From the NCBI GenBank assembly GCA_017471705.1, contig JAFUSH010000032.1, forward strand, positions 1-40,688: DNA of 40,688 bases, written 5' to 3'. Position numbers and translations under genes: made by a program. This DNA is from Alphaproteobacteria bacterium. Its GTDB lineage: Bacteria > Pseudomonadota > Alphaproteobacteria > RF32 > CAG-239. The notes below the pieces were generated by a model. The model had not been told where the DNA came from and did no database searches. It saw only the letters and a program-made list of their open reading frames with translations. This document shows positions 33,101-40,688 of this stretch, piece after piece (within the stretch, counting starts at the first letter, position 1; each line of letters opens with the position of its first letter).

Positions 33101-34141
33101 ATGAAAAAAATATTCGCGTTTTTCTGTTTTATATTGATAAGTTTTCAGGCTGAGGCAAAATTGGATTATGCCGTTCCGGTTCCGGTGGATGTAGAAGCCG
33201 AAAATTCGGTGGTTGCGAAAGAAAAGGCTATGAGGCAAGCACAACGTCAGGCATTTTTAGATGTTGCCGGAAAGCTGACTTCAGAGGAAAATGTGCAGAA
33301 ATTATCCGAGTTGTCCGATGATAAAATTATGCGATTTGTGCAATCAGTCAGCGTGGCAGATGAAAAATCCGGCGGAACGAAGTATATTGCCAATTTAACC
33401 GTGCAAATTAATGAACAGCTGCTGAAAGATTATATGGCTGAAAACGAAATGATAAAATCCGATGCGCAGGAAATGTTGGTGATACCAGTATTCAAAAAAA
33501 GTCCCCGCGCTTATCCGCTTTTGTGGGAAGGAGATAATGTTTGGCGGCAAAATTGGCGCTCCAAAGGGTTGATAAAGTTCGGGGTTATGCAACTGCGAAC
33601 CATAGGCGAGCATTTTCGCAATATTGATGATTTGAATGCCGATAATGCCTTATATATGAGCAGTTCTTTGTATGAAAAGATAAGTGAAATGAACGGTTCA
33701 GACCAAGTATATGTTATTTTGGCCGAAGTTATGGAAAACGGGGATTTAAAAGTTACCGTTAAAAATGAAAAAAATAAAACGGAAGAAAGCTTTGCCGTGT
33801 ATAATGACGGAGAATCCAATGTTTTTGATAAGGCAATCGAAAAAAGCGTAATGTATATTTCAAATATGGAACGCGAAGTTAAAAATAATGAAAACAAGGG
33901 AGGTATTTCCAAAGGTGCCGTTAACGCTGTTTATGTGTATCAAAATGTAAAAGATTGGCTGATTAAAAGCAGAACCATAGAAGCGATGGAACAGGTGGAA
34001 AAAGTGGAAACTAAAAGTTTTGGCGGCGGCAAGGTTAACTTTGTTATCCATTATACCGGTTCTCCGGATGATTTGTGGCTTAGTTTGCAGGAAGAAGGAT
34101 TCAGCCACGAACCTGAAGAAAATTACTATATCATAAGGTAA
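33101..34141 (+). CDS. DUF2066-domain secreted protein
   Basis: A 346-residue protein with a signal peptide (cleavage near AEA, 17-19) and the DUF2066 opening VPVDVEAENSVVAKEKAMRQAQRQAFLDVAGKL, followed by a repeat-like, beta-rich C-terminal half. Function unknown. It lies 4 bases upstream of a PerM/AI-2E gene, a pairing I recognise from Alphaproteobacteria. Confidence 0.8.
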   Translation: MKKIFAFFCFILISFQAEAKLDYAVPVPVDVEAENSVVAKEKAMRQAQRQAFLDVAGKLTSEENVQKLSELSDDKIMRFVQSVSVADEKSGGTKYIANLTVQINEQLLKDYMAENEMIKSDAQEMLVIPVFKKSPRAYPLLWEGDNVWRQNWRSKGLIKFGVMQLRTIGEHFRNIDDLNADNALYMSSSLYEKISEMNGSDQVYVILAEVMENGDLKVTVKNEKNKTEESFAVYNDGESNVFDKAIEKSVMYISNMEREVKNNENKGGISKGAVNAVYVYQNVKDWLIKSRTIEAMEQVEKVETKSFGGGKVNFVIHYTGSPDDLWLSLQEEGFSHEPEENYYIIR

Positions 34142-34145
34142 AATA

Positions 34146-35216
34146 ATGAATAAACAGGAAATAAACAATCAAAGGGTTATGTTGCTTTTGGCAGTCTTTT
34201 TGATTTGCGGCGGGTTGCTGTATGCTTTGCGCTCGGTTTTATTACCGTTTGTCGTGGGTATAGCTGTAGCTTACTTTTTAGATCCGGCCGTAAATAAGCT
34301 GGAAAAATCGGCTAAGTTTTCTCGCTCACTTGCAACCGTAACTGTTCTAAGCGTATTTTTATTGATTCTGCTTCCGATTATAGCAGTTCTCGGAAGTATG
34401 GCATTTTCGCAGATAAGCGATTTTTTGAGCAATTTACCGCACTATGTCGACGGATTTGTAAAAAAACTGAAAGTTTGGCTGGAGCAGGTGCAGGAATATG
34501 TTCCGGCTTTGGGAACTGGTAATTTGAGTAATTTGTGGCAGGGACATCAAGGAGAATCAATAAAGCCGTTGGTGAACGTGGTGAGAAAAATTGCCGAGAA
34601 CGGTTTTGCAGTAATAAATGTGTTGTCGTTATTGCTGATTTCTCCGGTGGTAGCGTTTTATATGTTGCGCGATTGGCACGATTTTACCGGAAGAATATTT
34701 GCATTGGTGCCGAAAAAACATAAAAAGACCGTAAAAGACGGTGTTGAAGCGGTGAATCGAATTATATCCGGATATTTGCGCGGGCAAATGCTGGTTTGCA
34801 TTTTTTTGGGCAGCTTTTATTCTTTGGGGTTGTGGTTAATCGGTCTGAAATTGGGATTGCTGATTGGTTTTCTGGCAGGCATTATTTCATTTATTCCTTA
34901 TGTCGGGTCAATTTCCGGATTTTTGATGGCGATAATTCTGGTAGTTACGCAGTATGGCACGTTGCCGAAGATTTTGGCTGTGGTGACGGTATTCGGTATC
35001 GGACAATTTTTGGAGGGTAATTTCTTAACTCCGAAATTGGTTGGCGAAAATATCGGATTGCATCCGGTATGGGTAATGTTTGCCTTGCTTGCCGGCGGTG
35101 TGTTGCTCGGACTTTTAGGTATGATTATCGCGGTTCCGGTTGCAGCTTGTATAGGCGTGTTACTGCGCTTTATGGTGAACAGATATAAAAAAAGCGCCAT
35201 TTATTTGGAAAAATAG
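34146..35216 (+). CDS. AI-2E family transporter / PerM-like permease
   Basis: A 356-residue membrane protein of the AI-2E transporter (PF01594) family, with paired N-terminal helices (LLLAVFLICGGLLYALRSVLLPFVVGIAVAYFLDP), a polar segment and four or more C-terminal helices including GFLAGIISFIPYVGS and FGIGQFLEGNFLTPKLVG. Members act as exporters of signalling molecules or Na+/H+ antiporters; the substrate cannot be told. AAGG lies upstream. Confidence 0.92.
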   Translation: MNKQEINNQRVMLLLAVFLICGGLLYALRSVLLPFVVGIAVAYFLDPAVNKLEKSAKFSRSLATVTVLSVFLLILLPIIAVLGSMAFSQISDFLSNLPHYVDGFVKKLKVWLEQVQEYVPALGTGNLSNLWQGHQGESIKPLVNVVRKIAENGFAVINVLSLLLISPVVAFYMLRDWHDFTGRIFALVPKKHKKTVKDGVEAVNRIISGYLRGQMLVCIFLGSFYSLGLWLIGLKLGLLIGFLAGIISFIPYVGSISGFLMAIILVVTQYGTLPKILAVVTVFGIGQFLEGNFLTPKLVGENIGLHPVWVMFALLAGGVLLGLLGMIIAVPVAACIGVLLRFMVNRYKKSAIYLEK

Positions 35217-35235
35217 GTACCTATTTCCCCATCTC

Positions 35236-35718
35236 TTATCTGCCGGTATCGCTACGATAATTTTGCATATATAACTTTTCTTTTATTTTGGCTTTATTCG
35301 GATCACCGTGACGTTTTTCCCACTCCAAATCGGCTTTATCAGCGCGGCGTGCGTATTCGTTTGCATACATTAAATAACGGTCGGCACTGTGCTTATCAAA
35401 CAGTTCTTCGCGGCATATTTTAACAGCAGCCTTGCAATAATTCCGCTTTGTTTTATTTGCCTCAATCGGACCGAAATACTTTTCTTGCATTAAGTCTATT
35501 ATTTCATCAATCATCCCAAGTTTTTTTACCGGATCGGTCTGTGGGTCATCTATGTAAAAGTCGAGTTTTCTTAGTCTTTCAATACGGTCTTCCCGTTCAA
35601 TTTTCTTTTCCTGTTTCAGTTGTTTTTTACGAAAATACTTTGCGATATCTTTGTAAGGGAAATTATCTTTATCTTTAGACAATTTATAAGCGCCATATAT
35701 AACTTCGCCGTATAGCAT
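35236..35718 (-). CDS. Charged hypothetical protein
   Basis: A 160-residue, Lys/Arg/Glu/Asp-rich soluble helical protein without signal peptide or membrane segment. I recognise no family. There is no strong ribosome site before the ATG at 35718. It is the last of three minus-strand genes, 45 bases after the 92-residue protein gene. Confidence 0.6.
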   Translation of the reverse strand: MLYGEVIYGAYKLSKDKDNFPYKDIAKYFRKKQLKQEKKIEREDRIERLRKLDFYIDDPQTDPVKKLGMIDEIIDLMQEKYFGPIEANKTKRNYCKAAVKICREELFDKHSADRYLMYANEYARRADKADLEWEKRHGDPNKAKIKEKLYMQNYRSDTGR

Positions 35719-35763
35719 TATATCAACGCCGCGGCTGTGAAAGTAAGCGTCTTTGGCAATGCG

Positions 35764-36042
35764 TTACAAATCAGCCGGATTTTTTTTATCTATGTATGGC
35801 AGTTGTTTCGCAAGTACATCACAATAAGCAGCGTTATTACTCGGAAAAATGTTATGCAAAGCAGCCAACACACCATCAAAAGCGCGGACTTTTCTTTCAT
35901 TGCTGACGTGAGCGTCCATTATTTCATATTGTCTTGATTCTATGAAAGACCACGCGCTCTCATCTTCTTTCGAATAGTTCTCGACTGCTTTATTAAATTC
36001 TTTGCAACGAAGCTCAAAATGCACCTCTTCGGCCATATTCAT
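35764..36042 (-). CDS. Small hypothetical protein
   Basis: A 92-residue acidic, helical protein of unknown family, with AEEVHFELRCKEFNKAVENY at the start. GGGAG lies 7 bases upstream of the ATG at 36042. It follows the GNAT gene by 11 bases, so it is probably co-transcribed with it. Confidence 0.6.
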   Translation of the reverse strand: MNMAEEVHFELRCKEFNKAVENYSKEDESAWSFIESRQYEIMDAHVSNERKVRAFDGVLAALHNIFPSNNAAYCDVLAKQLPYIDKKNPADL

Positions 36043-36053
36043 ATGGTTTCTCC

Positions 36054-36491
36054 CTATAAATCTTTAACCATTTTCATAAAGGTAATGCCTTGTTCGTTGA
36101 ATGCTTCACCTTCGGCGCGATAGCCCATTTTTTCATAAAAACCGACCACAAACAGCATTGCGTGCATCACTATTTTGTCATATCCGGCGGCTTTGGCGCG
36201 TTTTTCGGCATATCTAACCAATTCTTTACCAACTCCTTCACCTTGATAAATGGTATCTACGGCAACCTGCATAAGACGAATGGTATGGTCATCAACCGGC
36301 GCCAATATCAAACCTCCCACAAGCCGATTATCGAGCATTTCAATACAGCCGATATGCAGATAATTTGCTTCTTCGGGACGAAAAGAATCCAAAAATTTAA
36401 GTCCCAACGGCTCCAATAAAATTTTATAACGAAGCTCTACCAATTCGTTGTAGCGCGATGAACCGAAATCTATATCAATCATTTTACGCAT
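36054..36491 (-). CDS. GNAT-family N-acetyltransferase
   Basis: A 145-residue acyl-CoA-dependent acetyltransferase. The acetyl-CoA-binding motif is VDTIYQGEGVGKELVRYAEKRAKAAGYDKI (about 78-107), and the C-terminal VGFYEKMGYR block (about 115-125) is typical. The fold is complete and short. The acceptor is unknown. A promoter candidate lies at 36550-36578; two unknown genes follow. Confidence 0.88.
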   Translation of the reverse strand: MRKMIDIDFGSSRYNELVELRYKILLEPLGLKFLDSFRPEEANYLHIGCIEMLDNRLVGGLILAPVDDHTIRLMQVAVDTIYQGEGVGKELVRYAEKRAKAAGYDKIVMHAMLFVVGFYEKMGYRAEGEAFNEQGITFMKMVKDL

Positions 36492-36549
36492 AGCTCTTCT
36501 CCTTTACAACGGATTTTGCTATAAGACAAAATGCCGCACATTTTTGTTC

Positions 36550-36578
36550 ATTAAAACATATTTTTACCGTTTTGACAA
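36550..36578 (-). promoter_or_regulatory. Candidate promoter of the GNAT gene
   Basis: On the minus strand TTGTCA (36573-36578) is followed after 17 bases by TTTAAT (36550-36555), giving a start near 36543 and a leader of about 50 bases. A TTGACA on the plus strand (36572-36577) overlaps it, so a promoter facing the other way may share the site. Confidence 0.45.
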
Positions 36579-36627
36579 TAGCAAAAGACACAACGCTAAG
36601 TATTTTGCACTTTTGCGAAAATTTAGA

Positions 36628-36655
36628 TTGATTTTTTGTCAAAATAAGCTATGAT
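36628..36655 (+). promoter_or_regulatory. Candidate promoter of the RNase-J-like gene
   Basis: TTGATT (36628-36633) and TATGAT (36650-36655) are separated by 16 bases. Transcription would start near 36662, just before the AGGAGG ribosome site at 36674-36679 and the ATG at 36685. Confidence 0.45.
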
Positions 36656-36684
36656 GTAGGCAGAATGTAAAACAGGAGGCGGAT

Positions 36685-38697
36685 ATGGCAAAAATGAATG
36701 GCGGCAAGACACAGTTAAGACTTATAGGCGGAGTTCCTGCCGGTAATAATGACGGAATCGGTGCCAACAGCCAAGCAATAGAATATATTGAAAACGGTAA
36801 AACTACCAGAGTTTTGGTTGATTTCGGGGTTAAACTTCCTTCTGATGATGTAAAGAAAAAACATCCTGAATTTACCGGAATTATGCCTGATTTTCGTCGC
36901 TTTTTTCCGGGAGAAAACGGAGAACCTGCCGAGTTGCCTCTTGATGCCATTGTGCTTACTCACGCTCACGCAGATCATTTGGATGGTTTGATTTATATGA
37001 CATTATATGCGCAAGCAAAAAAGTTAAAAATGCCGCCTATCATCGGAAGTCAGTACACCCGAAATACTTTGTACCGCTTACTTCGCCAGCAGAATTTACC
37101 TAAAGGAATGTTTCCAGAGTTTGAAATAATGCAACCGTGCAAAGGTAAAAAAATCGGAAAGATTGAAATAAAAACAATACCTGTTTCTCATACGACAGTG
37201 GGGGCTTACGGTTATATTTTTGAAACACCTACCGCCGGATATTTCAATCAGGGTGATAACCGTATGTTGTTGTCACATACCGGAATCGGCGGCAATAATC
37301 AAATGACCGTAGGTATGCTTCGTAAATCTAAAGTTACTCATTTTTCGGTTGATTCAACTTCATCTGGCAATGAAACAACCAAAGATATAACTTTTGAGAG
37401 AACATTAAGCGAAATAGGCCGTTTTTTTGATGAAACCAAAGGTAAACAAGCTATTTCTCCGGTAATATCCCGCAGTATCGAAAATTTATTGCCGATTTTG
37501 ATTCAAGGCAAAGAACACGGTAAAAAGATATTTATTGACGGATATCAGGCTAAGGGTGCTTTCCGCGATTGGCAGAATGATAATACCGTTTATTATATGG
37601 AACACGGCAAATTACAATCGACATCTGATAAAAAATTATTGAAAGAACTTCGTGATAAAGGAACTAAGATGTATTGCGCGGAAGATTTCCGCGAGCATAT
37701 ATGGGACTATGATAACATTATGAATGCCAATGCCGATAATTATGCCAAAAGCGTGGGTAATAAAGACAGATTAATTATTGTCAGCGGTGCATTTGCCGAA
37801 GTTTCGGAAACACAACGTTCAGGTGCAATTCGTATTGCCGAAGGCAGTCATCTTACTTTCCACGATGGTAAAGATACGGCTTGGGGATATTTTCAAAGAA
37901 TTATAGAAGGTTTGAATGATCAGGGCGTTATTGATTTGATGAATATGAATCTCAGAAACGGTGGAACGCTATATTTGAATTATATGAGCGAACCTGTTTT
38001 GCGGAAGAAAAATTGCAAAAGTATTCTAAATAATTGTAAATTTTTGGAGGCACAGCTATCAGGTCACAGTGATGAAGAAGGAACCAAAGAAAATGCTGAC
38101 CGGATAGCCTCTAATGCCAAAAATTATAAAGATTTTGATAAAGCAAAATTGCAGGCTTTAGCGATTCACGGCAATGAAGAACAACGAGAAAACAGTAAGA
38201 AAGCCTTGACCGGTAATGAACGCATAGAATGTTATAGTTTTTGTAACGGTGATGTTGTAGAGATGGCTTCGGGTGTATCAAAACTCATTGAACACGAAGA
38301 TATTAAAGACCAGAGATTTCTGGGTATAATCAATGAGCCTAACAGCGGGGAATTTGTGTTCAAATCGCTTGATGGTGTATATGATGAGAGCCTGCGTGGA
38401 GATGAAGTGCTTCCAAAGCTGAGCCAGATAGCGGCAAGGGAAAGTTATAGAACCGAAAGAGAGCTGAAAAGAGCCGAAGCCTTGGAGGAAGAGGGCGGAA
38501 AATCAAGTATGAATAAATATATGGTGCAATACGGTAAAAATGCCGGTAAATCAAAGAAACTTCCTCAAACAAAAGAAGAACGCAGCCGTAAAATAATGGG
38601 GAAAATTGAAAAGAAGGCTCGTCGTATGGAAGAAAATAAAAATCGCAAAGCCGCTCGCAGACAGAAGCAAGTTGATTTTAATAGTTTTGAGAGATAA
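36685..38697 (+). CDS. RNase J-like metallo-beta-lactamase/beta-CASP nuclease with basic tail
   Basis: A 670-residue protein of the MBL/beta-CASP family. Metal ligands are H93-A-H95-A-D97-H98 (LTHAHADHLDG), H169 (PVSHT) and D191 (NQGDNR). A DSTSSGNETTKD segment (223-234) is followed by a beta-CASP-like region with LSGHSDEEG and ALAIHGNEEQREN, which resemble the His motifs of RNase J. It is longer than RNase J (about 550), and residues ~600-670 form a Lys/Arg-rich tail likely to bind RNA. The N-terminus is diverged from canonical RNase J. An RNA-processing role is inferred. AGGAGG is a strong ribosome site. Confidence 0.75.
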   Translation: MAKMNGGKTQLRLIGGVPAGNNDGIGANSQAIEYIENGKTTRVLVDFGVKLPSDDVKKKHPEFTGIMPDFRRFFPGENGEPAELPLDAIVLTHAHADHLDGLIYMTLYAQAKKLKMPPIIGSQYTRNTLYRLLRQQNLPKGMFPEFEIMQPCKGKKIGKIEIKTIPVSHTTVGAYGYIFETPTAGYFNQGDNRMLLSHTGIGGNNQMTVGMLRKSKVTHFSVDSTSSGNETTKDITFERTLSEIGRFFDETKGKQAISPVISRSIENLLPILIQGKEHGKKIFIDGYQAKGAFRDWQNDNTVYYMEHGKLQSTSDKKLLKELRDKGTKMYCAEDFREHIWDYDNIMNANADNYAKSVGNKDRLIIVSGAFAEVSETQRSGAIRIAEGSHLTFHDGKDTAWGYFQRIIEGLNDQGVIDLMNMNLRNGGTLYLNYMSEPVLRKKNCKSILNNCKFLEAQLSGHSDEEGTKENADRIASNAKNYKDFDKAKLQALAIHGNEEQRENSKKALTGNERIECYSFCNGDVVEMASGVSKLIEHEDIKDQRFLGIINEPNSGEFVFKSLDGVYDESLRGDEVLPKLSQIAARESYRTERELKRAEALEEEGGKSSMNKYMVQYGKNAGKSKKLPQTKEERSRKIMGKIEKKARRMEENKNRKAARRQKQVDFNSFER

Positions 38698-38768
38698 AGT
38701 TAATTTTATTTCTTGCGTTTTACGTAAGTTTGATTTATGCCGTATACTAAATATATGGAGAGATTTTG

Positions 38769-39569
38769 ATGTATACTAATAAGAATAACATAAAAATATA
38801 CGATAGCCCCGAAGACTTTGAAGGTATGCGTAAAGCAGGCTATGTGGCAGCTGCCTGTTTGGACTATATAGCTGATTATGTACAAGTTGGTGTCACTACA
38901 GGCGAATTGGACGATTTGTGCTTGAAATTTATGGAAGATAACGGAGCAAAATCAGCTTGTCTGGGGTATCGCGGATATCCTAAAGCTACTTGTATATCCA
39001 TTAATCAGGTAATTTGTCACGGTATTCCCGATTATGAACGAAAACTCGCCGACGGTGATATCTTAAACATTGATGTAACGGCTATTGTTGACGGATATTA
39101 CGGTGATACAAGCAGAATGTATTATGCCGGAAAGCCTAAAATTAAAGGTAAGCGTTTGTGCGAAGTAACTTATGAATGTTTGATGCGCGGTATTGATGTT
39201 GTCAGACCGGGGGCTCATTTCGGTGATATCGGTGCTGTTATTGAAGAATATGCCCATAAATACGGGTATTCGGTAGTGGATATGTTTTGCGGTCACGGCT
39301 TGGGTAAGGTGTTTCACGATAATCCGAATGTTATGCACTGCGGAAAAAAAGGTACGGGACCGATTATGGAAGAGGGTATGTTTTTTACCATAGAACCGAT
39401 GATAAATTTAGGCAAAAAAGACGGGGTTATTCTGTCTAACGGTTGGACGGCAGTGACTTGCGATCACGCTTGGTCAGCGCAGTTTGAACATTCAATGGGT
39501 GTGACTAAGGACGGGGTTGAAGTGTTTACGTATTCTCCAAAGGGGTTGGATAAACCTCCTTATAAATAA
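38769..39569 (+). CDS. map: Methionine aminopeptidase type I
   Basis: A 266-residue metallopeptidase that removes N-terminal Met. H84 and the metal ligands D102, D113, H176, E209 and E240 are all present (NIDVTAIVDGYYGDTS, CGHGLGKVFHDNP, FTIEPMI, QFEHS). I start at the ATG at 38769, with GGAG upstream; the TTG just before is not needed. The N-terminal SH3-like zinc extension is absent. radC follows after 18 bases. Confidence 0.97.
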   Translation: MYTNKNNIKIYDSPEDFEGMRKAGYVAAACLDYIADYVQVGVTTGELDDLCLKFMEDNGAKSACLGYRGYPKATCISINQVICHGIPDYERKLADGDILNIDVTAIVDGYYGDTSRMYYAGKPKIKGKRLCEVTYECLMRGIDVVRPGAHFGDIGAVIEEYAHKYGYSVVDMFCGHGLGKVFHDNPNVMHCGKKGTGPIMEEGMFFTIEPMINLGKKDGVILSNGWTAVTCDHAWSAQFEHSMGVTKDGVEVFTYSPKGLDKPPYK

Positions 39570-39587
39570 TCTCCAAGAGGTACATAG

Positions 39588-40307
39588 ATGACTACTAAGG
39601 TTGAAGAAAAACCATTATATTTGGGCCATAGAGAAAGATTAAGACAACGCTTTATGGTAGACGACGGCGCAAGTATGTCGGATTATGAGTTATTGGAATT
39701 GTTGCTCACTATGGCTATTCCGCGGCGAGACGTAAAACCTTTAGCCAAAAAATTAATAAATCGTTTCGGGGATATAGGTGAAGTTCTTCATACTCCGGCG
39801 CACGAATTGATGGACGCCGGTGTCAGCGTGAATACGATTGTTCTCATTCGATTGGTGGCAGCTTGCGGTATGCGCTCGGCATACGCCGGATTTAGAGATT
39901 CCAATGAACCGATTTTCAGTAATTGGATACAATTTGAAGAATATTGCCGTGAAAAAATGGCATATAAAGAAATTGAAGAGTTCAGAGTATTTTTCTTAGA
40001 TGCTTCTTATCGTTTGAAAGGTGAAAAACTGATAACGACCGGAACAGTGAATAAAAGCAGTATTCACCCGCGGGAAGTTATTCGTGCTGCACTGGATAAC
40101 AAGGCTGTTTATATTATAATGGCGCACAATCATCCGTCGGGGGATGTTAAGCCTTCGGATGCAGATATTTTGATGACCAAAAATTTTGAGGAACTTACCA
40201 GTATTATGGATATAGTGTTATTTGACCATTTGATTGTAGGCAGAGAAGGAACTTTCAGTTTTCGTGCGGCAGGATATATAAAAGACAAAAAGAAGAAAGA
40301 TGAGTAG
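39588..40307 (+). CDS. radC: RadC family JAMM-domain protein
   Basis: A 239-residue protein with an N-terminal helix-hairpin-helix region (about 1-95) and a JAMM/MPN+ metalloprotease-like domain with H180-x-H182-P-S-G-D-x7-D193 (MAHNHPSGDVKPSDAD). RadC is now thought to act in DNA metabolism or as a peptidase, though its biological role is unsettled. AGAGG lies upstream, closely after map. Confidence 0.95.
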   Translation: MTTKVEEKPLYLGHRERLRQRFMVDDGASMSDYELLELLLTMAIPRRDVKPLAKKLINRFGDIGEVLHTPAHELMDAGVSVNTIVLIRLVAACGMRSAYAGFRDSNEPIFSNWIQFEEYCREKMAYKEIEEFRVFFLDASYRLKGEKLITTGTVNKSSIHPREVIRAALDNKAVYIIMAHNHPSGDVKPSDADILMTKNFEELTSIMDIVLFDHLIVGREGTFSFRAAGYIKDKKKKDE

Positions 40308-40341
40308 AGTAAAAAGGTTTGCACATTAATAAAAAAAACAC

Positions 40342-40370
40342 TTGCAAAATAAAAAATATGGTGTAAATAT
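40342..40370 (+). promoter_or_regulatory. Candidate tRNA promoter
   Basis: TTGCAA (40342-40347) and AAATAT (40365-40370) are 17 bases apart, placing the start near 40377, just before the tRNA at 40383. The -10 match is moderate. Confidence 0.4.
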
Positions 40371-40382
40371 GGCTTTGGTCAA

Positions 40383-40459
40383 CGGGGTGTAGCTCAGCCT
40401 GGTAGAGCGCTTGGTTTGGGACCAAGATGTCGCGTGTTCGAATCTCGTCGCCCCGACCA
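40383..40459 (+). tRNA. tRNA-Pro (anticodon UGG), CCA encoded
   Basis: A full cloverleaf. The acceptor stem CGGGGTG pairs with CGCCCCG. The D arm is GCTCAGCCTGGTAGAGC. The anticodon stem CTTGG/CCAAG encloses the loop TTTGGGA with anticodon TGG. The T arm is GCGTGTTCGAATCTCGT-like with the TTCGAAT loop, then discriminator A and encoded CCA. The opposite strand is open but carries only the familiar spurious tRNA-antisense peptide. Confidence 0.97.
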
Positions 40460-40498
40460 ACATAAAAAAATAAAAACGGATACCTTTTAGGGTCCGCT

Positions 40499-40600
40499 GG
40501 TTCATCGTCAAAGTTGGGGGCAAGAGTAAAAAAATATAAAAAGTATAAGGGTTCATCGTCAAAGTTGGGGGCAAGAGTAAAAAAATATAAAAAGTATAAG
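40499..40600. repeat. Two exact 51-base tandem copies after the tRNA
   Basis: A 51-base unit beginning GGTTCATCGTCAAAGTTGGG occurs exactly twice in a row (40499-40549 and 40550-40600). It lies 40 bases past the tRNA, and the right flank begins TCATCAG, like a third, truncated start. The period is a multiple of three but no credible protein uses it. The remainder to 40688 shows no gene. Function unknown. Confidence 0.9.
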
Positions 40601-40688
40601 TCATCAGTTTGACCTTTTTGTTAGTTAAGTTTAAGCACATAAAATTCGCACACGCAAGCGATAATTTTCAAAATTTCTAAATCCGTAC

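Noticed and set aside
38730-38757. TTGATT-16-TATATG upstream of map
   Set aside because: Transcription would begin only a few bases before the ATG, after the GGAG ribosome site; probably chance in AT-rich DNA.
40326-40640. Minus-strand 104-codon frame over the tRNA with a duplicated 17-residue peptide
   Set aside because: It is antisense to tRNA-Pro; the GATRFEHATSWSQT-type peptide is a well-known spurious tRNA-antisense translation, and the peptide duplication only reflects the 51-base DNA repeat.

Overview
The window looks like chromosomal DNA of a low-GC alphaproteobacterium, probably an uncultured, host-associated, fermentative lineage. Three lines support this. The family repertoire is Gram-negative: autotransporter-like adhesin, MlaD proteins, TlpA/DsbA oxidoreductases, lipoprotein. 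The gene pairings are ones I associate with Alphaproteobacteria: tsaD divergent from a mic60-like gene, mlaD next to DUF2155, DUF2066 next to an AI-2E/PerM gene. Finally, pta-ackA suggests acetate fermentation. The species cannot be named from the sequence alone. Gene density is high, with many 1-4 base stop/start overlaps. Apart from the right end (a tRNA and a tandem repeat), no stretch over 300 bases lacks a gene.

Layout, left to right. 1-2196 is the N-terminal 732 residues of a repeat-rich, Chlamydia-Pmp-like surface protein that runs off the left edge. 2284-4001 is a phosphate transporter with its DUF47 partner. 4163-6378 holds a DsbA-like oxidoreductase converging on a nitronate-monooxygenase-like flavoprotein. 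6489-9526 is a four-gene minus-strand unit: small lipoprotein, VWA (TerY-like), PP2C phosphatase and a membrane-anchored kinase, i.e. a TerY-P signalling triad. 9621-14277 has a TlpA-like protein converging on a seven-gene minus-strand run: TerB-like, acidic unknown, YggT, DUF167, FolD, tandem degenerate receiver protein, DedA. 14368-16076 is nth-tsaD. Divergent from it come a Mic60-like gene, an ADP-dependent sugar kinase and a possible 21-residue membrane peptide.

18702-24949 is a more accessory stretch: secreted ankyrin protein, His-rich secreted protein, small acidic protein, M50-like membrane protease, a MurC/Mpl-type ligase paired with an LD-carboxypeptidase whose expected nucleophilic Ser is Cys, and a secreted unknown divergent from a TetR regulator with a palindrome between them. 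24946-30688 has DUF2155 plus two tandem MlaD proteins, divergent from a Gld-type ABC exporter (ATPase, permease-GldG fusion, DUF4340). 30771-32972 is pta-ackA, and 33101-35216 is DUF2066-PerM. 35236-36491 is a GNAT plus two unknowns. 36685-40307 is a divergent RNase-J-like nuclease, methionine aminopeptidase and RadC. tRNA-Pro(UGG) and two copies of a 51-base tandem repeat close the window.

Most of the window is housekeeping. The items least expected in such a genome are the ADP-dependent kinase beside mic60, the Cys-for-Ser LD-carboxypeptidase next to a MurC-like ligase, the tandem pseudo-receiver protein, the TerY-P triad with its lipoprotein, and the RNase-J-like protein with a basic tail. 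All functions are inferred from sequence patterns read by eye; no database search was possible.
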